DNA of 64,000 bases from Sarcina sp. DSM 11001 (GCF_900101015.1 NZ_FNFZ01000013.1:48448-112447), one strand, 5' to 3'. Positions 24,777 through 34,278 are shown, counted from the first letter of the stretch. Notes: a model not told the origin generated them from the sequence alone. Program-made: numbers and translations.

Positions 24777-27269
24777 ATGAGCATCACAACTATCAGGAAG
24801 CGCGACGGGCGCATGGTGGGATTTGATATTACAAAGATAGAGAATGCGATCGCGAAGGCCTTTATCGCATCGGGAGAGATCGACGCGAGAGACGTTTCGG
24901 CGGTGTCGCGTGCGATCGGGCTCTTGATGATGAGCGGAATGCCGGACGGCGATGTGGTTCCTGAGGTGGAATGTATCCAGGACCGCGTCGAGAGCGCGCT
25001 GATGAAGGCGGGTTATCCCAAGACGGCCAAGAGCTACATCCTGTACCGCAGTCAGCACCAGAAGGTGCGTGAGACCAAGCAGACCCTGCTGGACTACAAG
25101 AAGCTGGTGGACGGCTATATCGGCGCTGAGAAGGACTGGCGTGTGAAGGAGAATTCCACGGTCACCCTCAGTGTCGGCGGCCTGATCCTGTCCAATTCCG
25201 GCGCGATCACGGCTAACTACTGGCTGACCGAGGTTTATGATGAGGAGATTGCGCAGGCTCATAGAAACTGCTTTATCCACCTGCACGACCTGTCCATGCT
25301 GACCGGCTACTGCGCGGGCTGGAGCCTGAAGCAGCTGATCCAGGAAGGCCTGGGCGGAGTGCCGGGACGCATCACTTCCGCTCCCGCCAAGCACCTCTCC
25401 ACCCTCTGCAACCAGATGGTCAATTTCCTGGGCATCATGCAGAACGAGTGGGCAGGCGCGCAGGCATTCTCTTCTTTCGATACTTATCTGGCTCCCTTTG
25501 TCAAGGTGGACAACCTGTCCTACGGCGAGGTCATGCAGTGCGTGCAGTCCTTTATCTACGGCGTGAACACGCCCTCCAGATGGGGCACCCAGGCGCCCTT
25601 TACCAATGTCACCCTTGACTGGACTGTCCCCAATGATATGAAGGACATGCCCGCCATTGTCGGCGGCAAGCCCCAGGATTTCACCTACGGCGACTGCAAG
25701 AAGGAAATGGACATGGTCAACAAGGCCTTCATCGAGATCATGATCCAGGGCGACGCCAACGGCCGCGGCTTCCAGTACCCGATCCCGACCTATTCCATCA
25801 CCAAGGACTTTGACTGGAGCGAGACCGAGAACAACCGCCTGCTTTTTGAGATGACCGCAAAATACGGCACACCGTATTTCTCCAACTATGTCAACTCCGA
25901 CATGGAGCCCTCGGATGTACGTTCCATGTGCTGCCGTCTCCGCCTCGACCTGCGTGAGCTGCGCAAGAAGGGCGGCGGATATTTCGGCTCCGGTGAGAGC
26001 ACCGGCTCCATCGGCGTCGTGACCCTGAACCTTCCCCGCATGGCCTACATCGCAAAGAACGCCGATGAGTTCTACGCCATGCTCGACCGCTACATGGACA
26101 TCGCGGCCAGATCCCTGCGCGTCAAGCGTCAGGTCATCACGCGCCTCATGAACGAGGGACTGTATCCCTACACCAGACGTTACCTGGGGACCTTCTCGAA
26201 CCACTTCTCGACCATCGGTATCGTCGGCATGAACGAAGCCATCGAGAACGCGGCCTGGGTGCCCGGCGACATCACCGGCCGTCAGGGTCATCAGTTTGCC
26301 ATGGATGTCCTGCAGCACATGCGCGACCGCCTCTCTGATTATCAGGAGCGCTACGGCGACCTCTACAACCTCGAGGCGACCCCCGCGGAGTCCACGACCT
26401 ACCGCTTCGCCAAGCACGACACCGAGGAGTTCCCGAAGATCATCACCGCGGAAAAGAACGGCGGCGCGCCTTATTACACCAACAGCACACACCTGCCCGT
26501 TGGCTACACGGACGATATCTTCGATGCCCTGGAGATGGAGGACGACATGCAGACCATGTATACCTCCGGCACCGTCTTCCACGGTTTCCTCGGCCAGGAG
26601 CTTCCGGACTGGAGGGCGGCGAGCGCGCTGGTCAAAAAGATCGCCGAGAACTTCCGCCTGCCTTACTACACCCTGTCCCCGACCTATTCGGTCTGCGTGG
26701 ATCACGGTTATATCTCCGGCAAGCACTTCACCTGCCCTTACTGCAAAAAGGACGCGGAGGTCTACTCCCGCATTACCGGCTACTATCGTCCTGTCCGCAA
26801 CTGGAATGACGGTAAGGTCTCCGAGTTCAAAAACCGCAGGACCTACGCCGAGAAAAAGATGGGGAAGCCTGTCCGCGGCCTGGCCGGCAGGGGCGGTCTC
26901 GCGGGACAGTCCTGGGCAGCCCAGGAGAGACAGATGGCAAAGGCCATGAACGCGGCTCCCGTGATCGGGTCCGATGCAGCGCAGGAAGTCCTCAGGACAG
27001 CCGGAAATGTTTCCCCGGAGGCAGTCCTGGTCGCAACAAAGACCTGCCCCAACTGCGGTGCGGCGAAGAAGATGCTGGAAAAAGCAGGGATCGCCTACCA
27101 TGTCGTCTATGCTGATGACGCGGCGGGAGCGGCCTTTGCGGAGCGCAATAACATCATACAGGCCCCGACCCTCCTTGTTCCCGGAGAAGAAAAGGACAGC
27201 TACACGAAGTATACCAACATCAACGAGATCGCGGCTTTTGTGAAAAAGATCCCGGTTGTGACAATCTGA
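24777..27269 (+). CDS. nrdD: Anaerobic ribonucleoside-triphosphate reductase with glutaredoxin-like C-terminal domain
   Basis: 830 residues. An N-terminal ATP-cone (residues 1-95, TTIRKRDGRMVGFDITKIENAI) gives allosteric control. The catalytic barrel follows. The zinc site (CVDHGY...CPYCKK) and glycyl-radical motif RITGYYRPVRNW (about residue 666) are near residues 640-690. After a linker, residues ~750-830 form a thioredoxin/glutaredoxin-like domain with CPNC (757-760), ending IPVVTI. It makes dNTPs without oxygen, activated by the NrdG domain upstream. The fused redoxin may supply electrons in place of formate or a separate NrdH. AAAGGGGG precedes the ATG. Confidence 0.95.
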   Translation: MSITTIRKRDGRMVGFDITKIENAIAKAFIASGEIDARDVSAVSRAIGLLMMSGMPDGDVVPEVECIQDRVESALMKAGYPKTAKSYILYRSQHQKVRETKQTLLDYKKLVDGYIGAEKDWRVKENSTVTLSVGGLILSNSGAITANYWLTEVYDEEIAQAHRNCFIHLHDLSMLTGYCAGWSLKQLIQEGLGGVPGRITSAPAKHLSTLCNQMVNFLGIMQNEWAGAQAFSSFDTYLAPFVKVDNLSYGEVMQCVQSFIYGVNTPSRWGTQAPFTNVTLDWTVPNDMKDMPAIVGGKPQDFTYGDCKKEMDMVNKAFIEIMIQGDANGRGFQYPIPTYSITKDFDWSETENNRLLFEMTAKYGTPYFSNYVNSDMEPSDVRSMCCRLRLDLRELRKKGGGYFGSGESTGSIGVVTLNLPRMAYIAKNADEFYAMLDRYMDIAARSLRVKRQVITRLMNEGLYPYTRRYLGTFSNHFSTIGIVGMNEAIENAAWVPGDITGRQGHQFAMDVLQHMRDRLSDYQERYGDLYNLEATPAESTTYRFAKHDTEEFPKIITAEKNGGAPYYTNSTHLPVGYTDDIFDALEMEDDMQTMYTSGTVFHGFLGQELPDWRAASALVKKIAENFRLPYYTLSPTYSVCVDHGYISGKHFTCPYCKKDAEVYSRITGYYRPVRNWNDGKVSEFKNRRTYAEKKMGKPVRGLAGRGGLAGQSWAAQERQMAKAMNAAPVIGSDAAQEVLRTAGNVSPEAVLVATKTCPNCGAAKKMLEKAGIAYHVVYADDAAGAAFAERNNIIQAPTLLVPGEEKDSYTKYTNINEIAAFVKKIPVVTI

Positions 27270-27295
27270 CCCGGGCCAGTATGAAACCCCGGCAA

Positions 27296-27420
27296 AAAAC
27301 CAGATTATAAAAACCAGATTATAAAAACCGGATTATAAAAAATCGGATGATAAAACCGGATCACAAGACTGGATCATAAACCCGGATGATAAAACCAGGA
27401 TCATAAAAAACGGATCATAA
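27296..27420 (+). repeat. Degenerate 15-base tandem repeat after nrdD
   Basis: About nine units related to AAACCGGATTATAAA (variants CAGATTATAA, CGGATCACAAG, CCGGATGATAA) run from the nrdD stop to the terminator. Confidence 0.75.
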
Positions 27421-27465
27421 AAACGTCCCGTCCCCTGAGCTGTAAATGGGGACGGGACGTTTTTT
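27421..27465. terminator. Bidirectional Rho-independent terminator
   Basis: A perfect 15-base-pair stem (27421-27435 with 27448-27462), 12-base loop, flanked by A and T runs, between nrdD and the convergent HAD gene. Confidence 0.92.
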
Positions 27466-27495
27466 AACACGGTCTGTGTAATGTGTTTTGGCGCA

Positions 27496-27590
27496 AGATC
27501 GTATTCTGCAGGATCGTATTCTGCGGGATCATATCCTGTGGAATCTTATTCTTTCGGATTATATTCTCTGAGTTTTATTCTGTGAGAACC
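27496..27590. repeat. 15-base tandem repeat running into the HAD gene end
   Basis: Six units around GATCGTATTCTGCGG (with GATCATATCCTGTGG, AATCTTATTCTTTCG, GATTATATTCTCTGA) continue across the stop codon of the minus-strand HAD gene, so the array may have supplied its last codons. Confidence 0.7.
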
Positions 27591-28384
27591 GGAGCAAAGA
27601 TCCTCTGCAGTTCTTTCAACACCCCAAGATTCTCGTAGGAATCGCCGACAAAATCTGCTGCCTCGCGGACCTCCCTGCGGGCATTGGAGACTGTACCTTT
27701 GAGCCCGGCCTGGGCAAAGGCGGAGAGATCGTTGATGTTGTCGCCAAAATATAGCGTTTCTTCTTTTTTGATGCCGAGATGATCCTGCAGGAAGGAAAGG
27801 GCATTTCCCTTGCTGGCATGTCTGGGACAAATGTCGAGCCAGACGACTCCGGAAGGCTCCAGAGCCAGATCTTCTGCCCAGTGGGAACTGGTCAGGGGGA
27901 GAAGTCCTTTTTCAGCTCTCTCATGATAGACGGAGAGTTTGAGAACTTCCCCGGACGGGATCGTAGTCAGATCCGGAATATTTTCCAGCATGTAGCTGTA
28001 TCCTTCTTTCAGGAAACGGTAGACTTCGCTGTCCTCTCCGGCTTCGACGCGGGCGATCCGGGGCGAACAGACCACTGCGGCGGCGCCGTCGATTTTCCGG
28101 ATATCCCTGATCAGGGGGATGTAGTAGTCCGGATCGATCGGCCAGGTCTGCAGGATCTTTTCTTCTGTCCTGACCAGGGTGCCGTTTTCCGCAAGGAAAA
28201 AGAGCTCTCCGGCAACCGGTGCGAAGAGGTGGTGGATGCTGTGGTACTGCCTTCCGCTGCACACACATACATAGACACCCTTTCGGCGGAGGCGGCGGAT
28301 CATATCAAAATAAGCGGGGTCGAGGACGTGGGAGCCGTCCTTTACAAGTGTGCCGTCCACATCGGTTGTAACCAGTCTGATCAT
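27575..28384 (-). CDS. Cof-type HAD-IIB hydrolase
   Basis: 269 residues. Motif I TTDVDGTLV (nucleophile Asp), motif II CVCSGRQ, the conserved Lys in HASKGNALSFL and motif IV LYFGDNINDLSAF place it in the Cof/YidA subgroup with a type-IIB cap (about residues 85-185). These enzymes dephosphorylate sugar phosphates or similar metabolites; the substrate is unknown. AGGAGG precedes the ATG. The C terminus overlaps a 15-base tandem repeat. Confidence 0.9.
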   Translation of the reverse strand: MIRLVTTDVDGTLVKDGSHVLDPAYFDMIRRLRRKGVYVCVCSGRQYHSIHHLFAPVAGELFFLAENGTLVRTEEKILQTWPIDPDYYIPLIRDIRKIDGAAAVVCSPRIARVEAGEDSEVYRFLKEGYSYMLENIPDLTTIPSGEVLKLSVYHERAEKGLLPLTSSHWAEDLALEPSGVVWLDICPRHASKGNALSFLQDHLGIKKEETLYFGDNINDLSAFAQAGLKGTVSNARREVREAADFVGDSYENLGVLKELQRIFAPVLTE

Positions 28385-28627
28385 GGAGTCCTCCTGTTAC
28401 CTGTTTAAGCGCTCGTTCAGGGTTATTAACATCTAAAAGATTTTTATCTTATAAATCCTGTATGACTCTTATCTGAAAAATTCTTCAAAATTTTCATCTT
28501 GAAACTTTTTGAAACCACCAAAAATCTTTTCTGATAAAAATCCTATGAAAATCATGTGAAAAATCATATGGAAATACGATAAAAAAATGAAAGAACGCAG
28601 GTCCGGATCTGCTCTTCGGGATGAGGC

Positions 28628-29596
28628 TTACAGCTCTGTCTCGCTCCAGTCGTCGTGCAGTTCCAGCTGTGCCCAGTGGACATTTTTGTCGGCAGCCCGC
28701 TGCCTGTGGAGTTCTCCAACCATATGGCGGATGACCGTTTCCCGGTCCTGGGTATGGAAGCGCTTTAAATAAGGGGTGTCTCCGGCGACATCGGTGAAAT
28801 AATAGATGACGTCTTCACGCTGGACGGAGGAATAGACGGCCAGCTTGCCCATCAGCTGCTCCTTCTGGTAAATGTGATATCCCCGCAGGAGCTCGCCAGC
28901 GTCCGCCTGCAGCATGATCTCCGCGTCCCTGCCCTCGTAATCGGGGGCGGTGGTGTTCATGCGGTCGAGAGAGTCGTTGAGACTGCCGGCGATGAGGGAC
29001 TGGATGTCCGTCCTGCCTCCGGCGAACGCGATGATCCCGTGGAGGACCAGGCGTTTTCCATCCCTGCGGCACAGGATCCGGCGGATGGACGAGGGATCGA
29101 CACTCAATTCTTCGGCGGCCAGCGCCAGACAGTAGCCCAGCAGATATTCGTCCCGTTCTGACTGCACCAGATTGAAGAGCGTGCCGCCCGGTTTGAGGTG
29201 CCTGCCAGGCAGATGGGCCTGTTCCTCATAGTATTCCATGAGGAGAGAGGCCTTCCGCAGGTAGAATGTGCCGCGTTCCCACCGGGGAAAGCTGTCTGCG
29301 GGATGTTCCGGCAGGAGCGGAGCGTCACTGCAGGCAATGACTGTGTCGAAGCTGCCTCCGTCATAGGAGGAAGCATCTTTTTCGATCAGAAGCGGCTCCC
29401 GCAGGCTGTTTTCTCCGCTGCTTTCATATTTGGAATCTGTCAGGCACACGACCTGTGAAGACGGGAACAGGCGGGCAAGGTGGCGGGCGGGTTCGACCCC
29501 GGTCCCGATGCAGAGGATCTTCTGCCCGGGCAGAGTCCGGTTTTTGTCTATCCATCCAATGATCTTTTCTTCGTAATTATTGTCGGGATTGTGCAT
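28628..29596 (-). CDS. Putative class I SAM-dependent methyltransferase-like protein
   Basis: 322 residues, no close family recognised. The N-terminal half looks like a Rossmann methyltransferase: ILCIGTGVEPARHLARLFP (SAM loop), VVCLTDS, SFDTVIACSDAPLLPEH and LKPGGTLFNLV. The C-terminal half (residues ~170-322) is acidic and has no recognised motif. GGAAAGGAT lies upstream of the ATG. Function is unknown; methyl transfer is an inference from the fold pattern only. It has no obvious partner, being about 240 bases from the HAD gene with a degenerate A/T-rich repeat between. Confidence 0.6.
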   Translation of the reverse strand: MHNPDNNYEEKIIGWIDKNRTLPGQKILCIGTGVEPARHLARLFPSSQVVCLTDSKYESSGENSLREPLLIEKDASSYDGGSFDTVIACSDAPLLPEHPADSFPRWERGTFYLRKASLLMEYYEEQAHLPGRHLKPGGTLFNLVQSERDEYLLGYCLALAAEELSVDPSSIRRILCRRDGKRLVLHGIIAFAGGRTDIQSLIAGSLNDSLDRMNTTAPDYEGRDAEIMLQADAGELLRGYHIYQKEQLMGKLAVYSSVQREDVIYYFTDVAGDTPYLKRFHTQDRETVIRHMVGELHRQRAADKNVHWAQLELHDDWSETEL

Positions 29597-29843
29597 ATTT
29601 TATCCTTTCCATCGTTTCGGTCTGCGAAACAGAAAAACATCCCGGGTCTGGAGGCGCAGCGGTTTGAACTCATCGACGACTGATGACAAAGCAGCGGGGG
29701 CAGCACAGCTCGCGGTGTCCGGGATAGCGGTTTCAGTTCTGAATCAGGTCGAATCAGTACTGATCAATTCAGAATAGTTCTGATCAGTTCTCATTTTACC
29801 TCTCGATTTACTCGCATTTTACTTCTCACTTCAGGTCTCAATA

Positions 29844-29890
29844 TGATGAAGATGATCAAGATGATTGAGATGATTGAGATGATTGAGACG
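29844..29890 (+). repeat. GATGATTGA tandem repeat
   Basis: About five copies of a 9-10-base GATGATTGA/GATGATCAA unit. The 29597-30321 gap otherwise holds the lut promoter at 30201 and a short unconvincing open frame. Confidence 0.75.
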
Positions 29891-30200
29891 GTACGCTGAT
29901 GACCAGCCTTCACTATAGCACACCATTTAAAAGCTGTCACGCCGCGCGGGCAGACACGAACCCCGAAAAAGGCTCAGGGATGACCAAAGACCTGGTCATG
30001 AACGCCCTAACCTGTTTTCACTGCCTTATTTCCCTGTCTTATGATGAGAAAAAAGAAACCGGACGTTCATTTATGGGAAAATATAGAAAATGCTTAAAAA
30101 GGCTCTGAAAAAGGTAAAATGTCGCAAATAAAAGATGAATAAATTGAATTTTCAAATGCATGCAATAGGGCAAATATACACAAAAAGAATGTGTTTTGGA

Positions 30201-30229
30201 TTGAAACATTTGTGTATTTATTATACAAT
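30201..30229 (+). promoter_or_regulatory. lut operon promoter with overlapping dyad
   Basis: TTGAAA (30201-30206), 17-base spacer, TACAAT (30224-30229). Inside it, TTGTGTA (30210-30216) is inverted against TATACAA (30222-30228), forming a TTGT-TA...TATACAA dyad that covers the -10. A GntR-type lactate repressor site is a reasonable guess. Confidence 0.65.
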
Positions 30230-30321
30230 TCTGTTAGATGTTATTGTGAGGTGTTTGGGGGAGGCCCGCTGTTTCCAATAGGTCATGGACCTTTCCTGCA
30301 AGGTAGAAAGGAGTGAGATGT

Positions 30322-30870
30322 ATGAGTACAACAGATGTGTTGTATGAACGTTTTAAGAAAAACCTCGAAGCGGCTGACGGAGAATGTTCAGCAGCATCCA
30401 AGGCGGACGCGGCGAAGGTGGTTGCAGAGCTCTTTAGGGATAAGGGAGTAAAGCAGACCTGTGTTGCGGAATCGGATTTCCTGCGTGAACTGGGAATCGT
30501 TCCTGCCCTGCGCGAAGCGGGAATCGAGGTCTTTACCGATCATATCCGCAAGAATATTGAGACTGTACAGGGAGGCATTTCGGAGGTTCAGTACGGGATC
30601 GCGGATCTCGGAACCGTGATGCAGGTCGGAGATGAGATCGATTCCAGGATCTGTGCGACAGCAGCTTCCGATTATCTCGCTATCGTCAAAGAGTCGAACC
30701 TCGTCGACGATTATGATGCTATGTTTGATCTACTCTGCGGCCTTCCCGAACTTCCCAATTTTGTAGGGTTTGTCACCGGGCCCAGCAGAACGGCGGATAT
30801 CGAGTGCGTCACTACCGTCGGCGTGCATGGACCGCTCAGGCTGTACGCTGTTGTTGTGCAGGATGCATGA
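30322..30870 (+). CDS. lutC: LUD-domain protein, LutC-like
   Basis: 182 residues of the LutC/YkgG (LUD) family: VAESDFLRELGIVPALREAGIEV, then GISEVQYGIADLGTVMQVGDEID, and the C-terminal VTGPSRTADIECVTTVGVHGP. It is the third component of the LutABC L-lactate oxidation system. The ATG at 30322 follows AAAGGAGTGAG; a GTG three codons earlier is less likely. It is the first gene of the lut-men-fix run, 97 bases before the lutBA fusion. Confidence 0.92.
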   Translation: MSTTDVLYERFKKNLEAADGECSAASKADAAKVVAELFRDKGVKQTCVAESDFLRELGIVPALREAGIEVFTDHIRKNIETVQGGISEVQYGIADLGTVMQVGDEIDSRICATAASDYLAIVKESNLVDDYDAMFDLLCGLPELPNFVGFVTGPSRTADIECVTTVGVHGPLRLYAVVVQDA

Positions 30871-30967
30871 CGGACAGGATGCCTGATGATTGCAGAGAGC
30901 AGTAAGCACGAAAAAGCATACTCAAGTACTGCAGCCGTGATCTGTTGATTGAAAGGAGAGAACCAAC

Positions 30968-33124
30968 ATGGCCAGTCTGGAACTGAAAAGAGAAATACAG
31001 GAAGCCCTGAAGAATACGACGCTCAGCAGGACGCTGGGCAACTTCTGTGCGGCCTATCCTGCCAAGAGGGCAAAATCCTATGAAGGCGTGGACTTTGAAG
31101 GCACAAGAGAGAAGATCAGGGAAGTCAAGGACTATGCAGCTGATCACATCGATGAGATGATCGAGAAGTTCACCAAGAACTGCACCGCACGCGGCGGACA
31201 TGTCTACCATGCCACCAGCGCCGAAGACGCGATGGAGTATATCCGTGGACTCGTAAAGGAAAAGGGCGTCAAGACAATCGTCAAGTCCAAATCCATGTGC
31301 TCTGAAGAGATCCATATGAATAAGATTCTCGGCGCGGACGGCATAGAGGTACAGGAGACCGACCTGGGCGAGTTCATCATCGCTCTGGAAGGAAACACAC
31401 CTGTCCATATGGTTATGCCTGCCCTTCACCTGAATAAAGAGCAGGTCGCCGATTACTTTACAGAATATACGAAAAAGAAAAACGAGCCCATCATCGCGGA
31501 AGAAGTCAAGACCGCGAGAGGGATCATGCGTGAGAAATTCATGCACGCTGACATGGGTGTTTCCGGCGCCAACGTCGCGGTAGCCGAGACCGGCACGGTC
31601 TTTACCATGTCCAACGAAGGCAACGGCCGTATGGTCGGAACGATCCCGAAGATGCATCTGTATGTCTTCGGTATTGAGAAATTCGTAAATAAGCTCACAG
31701 ATGCGCGCCACATTTTCAGGGCCCTGCCCCGCAATGGCACAGGCCAGCGCATTACATCTTATATTTCCATGTACACGGGCGCTTCGGAAGTCACTCTGGA
31801 TAAAGAGACCGACGAGAAGGGCAAGAAGGATTTCTACGCGGTCATCGTGGACGATCCCGGACGCCGCGCGATCCTGGCTGATCCCGATTTCCGTGAGATG
31901 TTCGACTGCATCCGCTGCGGCGCATGTCTGGACGTATGTCCCGCATTCTCCCTGCTGGGCGGCCACGTGTATGGCTCCAAGGTCTACACCGGCGGTATCG
32001 GAACTCTTCTGACCCACTTCCTTGTTTCCGAGGAAAGAGCGGACGAGATCCAGAACATCTGCCTGCAGTGCGGACGCTGCAAAGAAGTCTGCGGCGGCGG
32101 CCTGCACATTCCGGAGATGATCATGAAGCTGCGTGAGCGCAGCTATGCGTCAAATCCGAACCCTGTTTACAAGTTCGCCCTGGATGCGGTCAGCGACAGG
32201 AAGCTCTTCCACTCCATGCTGCGTATCGCTTCCGTGGCACAGGCACCGTTCACCAAGGGCACCAACTTCATCCGTCATCTGCCCATGTTCCTGTCCGGCA
32301 TGACGGAGGGCAGAAGCCTGATGAGCATCGCGCCTGTACCTTTCCGCGATATCTTCCCGACCATTCAGCAGAATGTCGAGAATCCGAAGGGCAAGATCGC
32401 GATCTTTACCGGATGTCTGCTTGACTTCGCTTATATCGACATCGCCAAGGCGGTCATTGCCGACCTCAACTCGATCGGCTATGTGGTCGATATGCCTATG
32501 GGCCAGTCCTGCTGCGGCGCGCCGGCAACCTACATGGGCGACCGTGAGAACGCGAAGAAGACTGCGGAGCTCAATATCGAGGCTATGCAGGCGGATAAGT
32601 ACGACTACGTCGTATCGGCATGTCCGACCTGCACACACCAGCTGCGTGAATACAAGCAGTTCTTTGAGGAAGGCTCCGATATGTACAAGAAGGCTGTGGA
32701 GCTCGGCGAGAAGTGCTTCGACTTCTGCAAGCTCTTCTATGATCTCGGCGGCCTGGCGGAGACCGGCGACAATACGCCGATCACCATCACCTATCATGAT
32801 TCCTGCCACCTCAGGAGAGAACTGGGCGTCTTCAAGGAGCAGAGAGAACTTCTCACCAAGACCAACGGCATCAATCTGGTCGAGATGGTCGACTCCGATG
32901 TCTGCTGCGGATTCGGCGGAACCTACAGCATCAAGCTTCCTGAGGTCGCTGCACCGATCCTGGCCAGGAAGATCGAGCACATCAAGGATACCGGCGCTTC
33001 GCTCGTCGCTGTGGACTGCCCTGGATGCCTCATGCAGATTAGAGGCGGCATGGATGCTCATGACCTCCCGATCGAGGTCAAGCACACAGCCGTTATCCTG
33101 GCTGAGAAGCGCGGCCTGATCTGA
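30968..33124 (+). CDS. LutB-LutA fusion, lactate utilisation iron-sulfur protein
   Basis: 718 residues that join two normally separate subunits. Residues 1-300 are a LUD domain of LutB. Two [4Fe-4S] clusters follow: CIRCGACLDVCP (about 314) and CLQCGRCKEVC (about 364). Residues ~480-715 are LutA-like, with two CCG modules: SCCGAPATYMGD...CPTC and DVCCGFGGTYS...CPGC. In Bacillus LutA, LutB and LutC oxidise L-lactate to pyruvate. An AAAGGAGAG site precedes the ATG. The downstream quinone and FixCX genes suggest that electrons go to a quinone. Confidence 0.93.
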   Translation: MASLELKREIQEALKNTTLSRTLGNFCAAYPAKRAKSYEGVDFEGTREKIREVKDYAADHIDEMIEKFTKNCTARGGHVYHATSAEDAMEYIRGLVKEKGVKTIVKSKSMCSEEIHMNKILGADGIEVQETDLGEFIIALEGNTPVHMVMPALHLNKEQVADYFTEYTKKKNEPIIAEEVKTARGIMREKFMHADMGVSGANVAVAETGTVFTMSNEGNGRMVGTIPKMHLYVFGIEKFVNKLTDARHIFRALPRNGTGQRITSYISMYTGASEVTLDKETDEKGKKDFYAVIVDDPGRRAILADPDFREMFDCIRCGACLDVCPAFSLLGGHVYGSKVYTGGIGTLLTHFLVSEERADEIQNICLQCGRCKEVCGGGLHIPEMIMKLRERSYASNPNPVYKFALDAVSDRKLFHSMLRIASVAQAPFTKGTNFIRHLPMFLSGMTEGRSLMSIAPVPFRDIFPTIQQNVENPKGKIAIFTGCLLDFAYIDIAKAVIADLNSIGYVVDMPMGQSCCGAPATYMGDRENAKKTAELNIEAMQADKYDYVVSACPTCTHQLREYKQFFEEGSDMYKKAVELGEKCFDFCKLFYDLGGLAETGDNTPITITYHDSCHLRRELGVFKEQRELLTKTNGINLVEMVDSDVCCGFGGTYSIKLPEVAAPILARKIEHIKDTGASLVAVDCPGCLMQIRGGMDAHDLPIEVKHTAVILAEKRGLI

Positions 33125-33215
33125 GAACCGGCGGCAGAAGACCATCCTGCGGTCTGAGAGGACAGAGGGCACAGGTCTTCAAATCGCACAGGTTTTCATA
33201 TTATAGATAGTACAG

Positions 33216-34223
33216 ATGAATACTTCGACAAATACAAATACGGATACCGGGCAGGCAGGCACAGCGTTTCCTTCCGGAGCGCAGCCTGTGCCGTACAGGA
33301 GGATGACCGTTCTTGCGGCCTTCCGCCTGGCGGCGGTCCACACCTGGCCTGCCGCCATCTGTCCGGCCATGTTCGGTATCTTCTGGTGCCTGCACAGAGG
33401 GATCCCCATTACACTCGCCCAGTGTATCCTGCTGACAGCAGCCTGCCTGCTGTCCCAGTCGGCGGTCAACACACTCAACGACTATGCCGACTTCGTCAGC
33501 GGGGCGGACAGCGAGGAGGATAATGTGGAGGCCAGCGATTCTGTCCTGGTCTATAACCACATTGATCCGAAACATGCGCTCATCCTGGGCATCGGGTATC
33601 TCCTCAGCGCTGCAGCGTGCGGTGTAGCCGCCTCCTGGCATTCCGGTCCGGCGCCGTTTCTCGTCGGTCTGGCAGGTGCCCTGACGGTCATCGGCTACAG
33701 TGCAGGTCCCCTGCCGATCGCTTCCCTTCCTTTGGGAGAAGCCGTCTCCGGCTTTGTCATGGGCGGTCTGATCCCGCTGGGAACTGCAGCGGCGGCGGAC
33801 GGAAGGTTCCACTGGGAGATCCTCCCGGAATGCCTGCCCCTGATCCTGGGAATCGCGCTGATCATGCTCAGCAACAACGGCAGCGATATTGAAAAGGATA
33901 TCCGGTCCGGAAGGATCACGCTTCCGGCAGTTCTGGGACGTCCCCGCGCCCTGGGTCTGTACAGGGTCATGCTGGGGACCTGGATCGCGCTTCTGTGCAT
34001 CCAGCCGCTCCTGCATCTGGGAGGTACAGGGGTCATCAGTATCCTGCTCACAGTGTCAGTCGGACACCGGCCCTTCTGGTTCCTGATCCGCGCGGGGCTC
34101 CGCCCTGAGGACAGGATCCGGCAGATGAAGAGCGTTGCCGGAGCCAACCTGATCGGAAATGGTTTTCTGGCAGCAGCCTATGCCCTGGCCTGGATCCGGA
34201 TCATTGTCTCACAGGCAGGATGA
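33216..34223 (+). CDS. UbiA-family prenyltransferase, MenA-like
   Basis: 335 residues with about nine membrane spans. Both Asp-rich motifs are present: NDYADFVSGADSEED (about residues 88-102) and DIEKDIRSGRITLP (about 225-238). It attaches a polyprenyl chain to an aromatic acceptor, probably 1,4-dihydroxy-2-naphthoate, making demethylmenaquinone. The first ~30 residues (Asn/Thr-rich, NTSTNTNTDTG) look disordered and repetitive. The methyltransferase that would finish menaquinone is the next gene. The early men genes are not in this window. Confidence 0.87.
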   Translation: MNTSTNTNTDTGQAGTAFPSGAQPVPYRRMTVLAAFRLAAVHTWPAAICPAMFGIFWCLHRGIPITLAQCILLTAACLLSQSAVNTLNDYADFVSGADSEEDNVEASDSVLVYNHIDPKHALILGIGYLLSAAACGVAASWHSGPAPFLVGLAGALTVIGYSAGPLPIASLPLGEAVSGFVMGGLIPLGTAAAADGRFHWEILPECLPLILGIALIMLSNNGSDIEKDIRSGRITLPAVLGRPRALGLYRVMLGTWIALLCIQPLLHLGGTGVISILLTVSVGHRPFWFLIRAGLRPEDRIRQMKSVAGANLIGNGFLAAAYALAWIRIIVSQAG

Positions 34224-34278
34224 CCTTCCGGAATAAAACCCGGAGAACCAAAAGAGCTTCATTAAAGCAGATTTTGAA

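Noticed and set aside
24690..27101. 803-codon open frame opposite nrdD
   Set aside because: It is the antisense shadow of a strongly conserved gene, without family signature. Similar long antisense frames lie opposite metK, lutB-A, fixC and the ClpX-like gene.
29899..30108. Open frame of 69 codons before the lut operon
   Set aside because: No ribosome site, no conserved motif, and low-complexity start. Probably noncoding leader or spacer.
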